Origin: Candidatus Heimdallarchaeota archaeon
GTDB lineage: Archaea; Asgardarchaeota; Heimdallarchaeia; Heimdallarchaeales; Heimdallarchaeaceae
Reading direction: 5' to 3'
Assembly: GCA_023135215.1 (NCBI GenBank)
Contig: JAGLTP010000696.1
Location: 1-5,286, forward strand
DNA length: 5,286 bases
Made by a program: the position numbers and the translations under genes. A model generated the notes under the pieces. The model saw nothing but the letters and a program-made list of their open reading frames with translations. It did not search any database and had not been told where the DNA came from. How positions within the stretch are numbered: position 1 is the first letter of the stretch; each line of letters starts with the position of its first letter. Positions 5,093 through 5,286 of this stretch are shown here, piece after piece.

Positions 5093-5286
5093 TTGGAAGA
5101 AGATGAAATTAAATCAAAACTCAAGGAAAAACTACAAGAAAAACTTGATGATCAAATTGCTGATTTAACGAAAGATACTGCTCTGAAGTTTAAAAAAGAA
5201 GAAAATGATAATAAAATTGATGAAGGAATTGAAATAAAAATGGAAGAAGAAATTGAAGAAGAGGTTGAGGAAGACATAGAGGAAGA
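5093..5286 (+). CDS. Partial Glu-rich, highly charged protein (5' end only)
   Basis: An open frame begins at TTG 5093 and runs off the right edge; 64 residues are visible. About 19 are Glu and 8 are Asp, interspersed with many Lys, and the visible part has no signal peptide or membrane segment. The N-terminus (MEEDEIKSKLKEKLQEKL) should be helical, possibly a coiled coil. From residue 51 a four-residue pattern EEEI-EEEV-EEDI begins, encoded by imperfect 12-bp repeats. Such acidic segments often precede or link folded domains, but none is visible here, so no function can be given. A well-spaced Shine-Dalgarno sequence, a strong TATA box and an in-frame stop just upstream all support this start. 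The gene is separate from the acyltransferase gene. Confidence 0.7.
   Translation, partial: MEEDEIKSKLKEKLQEKLDDQIADLTKDTALKFKKEENDNKIDEGIEIKMEEEIEEEVEEDIEE
5243..5286 (+). repeat. Imperfect 12-bp tandem repeat encoding EEEI-like units
   Basis: Three full units starting at 5243, 5255 and 5267 and a partial one at 5279 encode EEEI, EEEV, EEDI and EE. Synonymous GAA/GAG differences show that the units have diverged. The array continues out of the window, so its copy number is unknown. Confidence 0.6.

Noticed and set aside
5103..5168. ATG at 5103 as the start of the right-edge gene
   Set aside because: This frame stops after 21 codons, whereas the TTG 5093 frame stays open to the edge with a well-spaced Shine-Dalgarno sequence.

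Overview
The window most likely comes from an archaeon, probably of the Asgard group (Lokiarchaeia-like), at moderate confidence. The DNA is AT-rich. It encodes an archaeal/eukaryotic-type SecY/Sec61-alpha channel whose signature motifs read more like eukaryotic Sec61-alpha than bacterial SecY. It also encodes a secreted NosD-like parallel beta-helix protein rich in N-glycosylation sequons, a type I know to be abundant in Asgard genomes. Upstream sequences look like archaeal TATA boxes rather than bacterial -35/-10 promoters. No rRNA, tRNA, CRISPR array, transposase or integrase is visible.

Layout, left to right: a short repeat at the left edge (1-25); a small tandem-SH3 protein on + (78-431); a second repeat copy in the 69-bp convergent gap; a beta-helix surface protein on - (501-1850); a divergent promoter region of about 230 bp holding a third repeat copy; a SecY/Sec61-alpha homologue on + (2083-3372); a 150-bp gap with the fourth repeat copy; a multi-pass membrane acyltransferase-like protein on + (3526-4935); a 157-bp gap with a hairpin, pyrimidine-rich tracts and a strong TATA box; and the 5' end of a very acidic, Glu-rich protein on + (5093 to the right edge). 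No gene-free stretch exceeds 300 bases.

Three of the four complete genes concern the membrane or cell surface: a protein-conducting channel, an integral membrane acyl-transfer protein, and a secreted, membrane-anchored, probably glycosylated beta-helix protein. Each gene appears to have its own promoter, so this is a neighbourhood rather than a proven operon.

Two observations deserve follow-up. First, a short repeat (consensus YYTGTTCARGCAGAAATTC, then a T-run) lies in four of the five intergenic gaps, always in the same orientation, and its inverted-repeat core shows a compensatory base-pair change. Second, the SecY homologue sits outside a ribosomal-protein context and carries hydrophobic residues at all three positions that normally form the polar cluster of the lateral gate.
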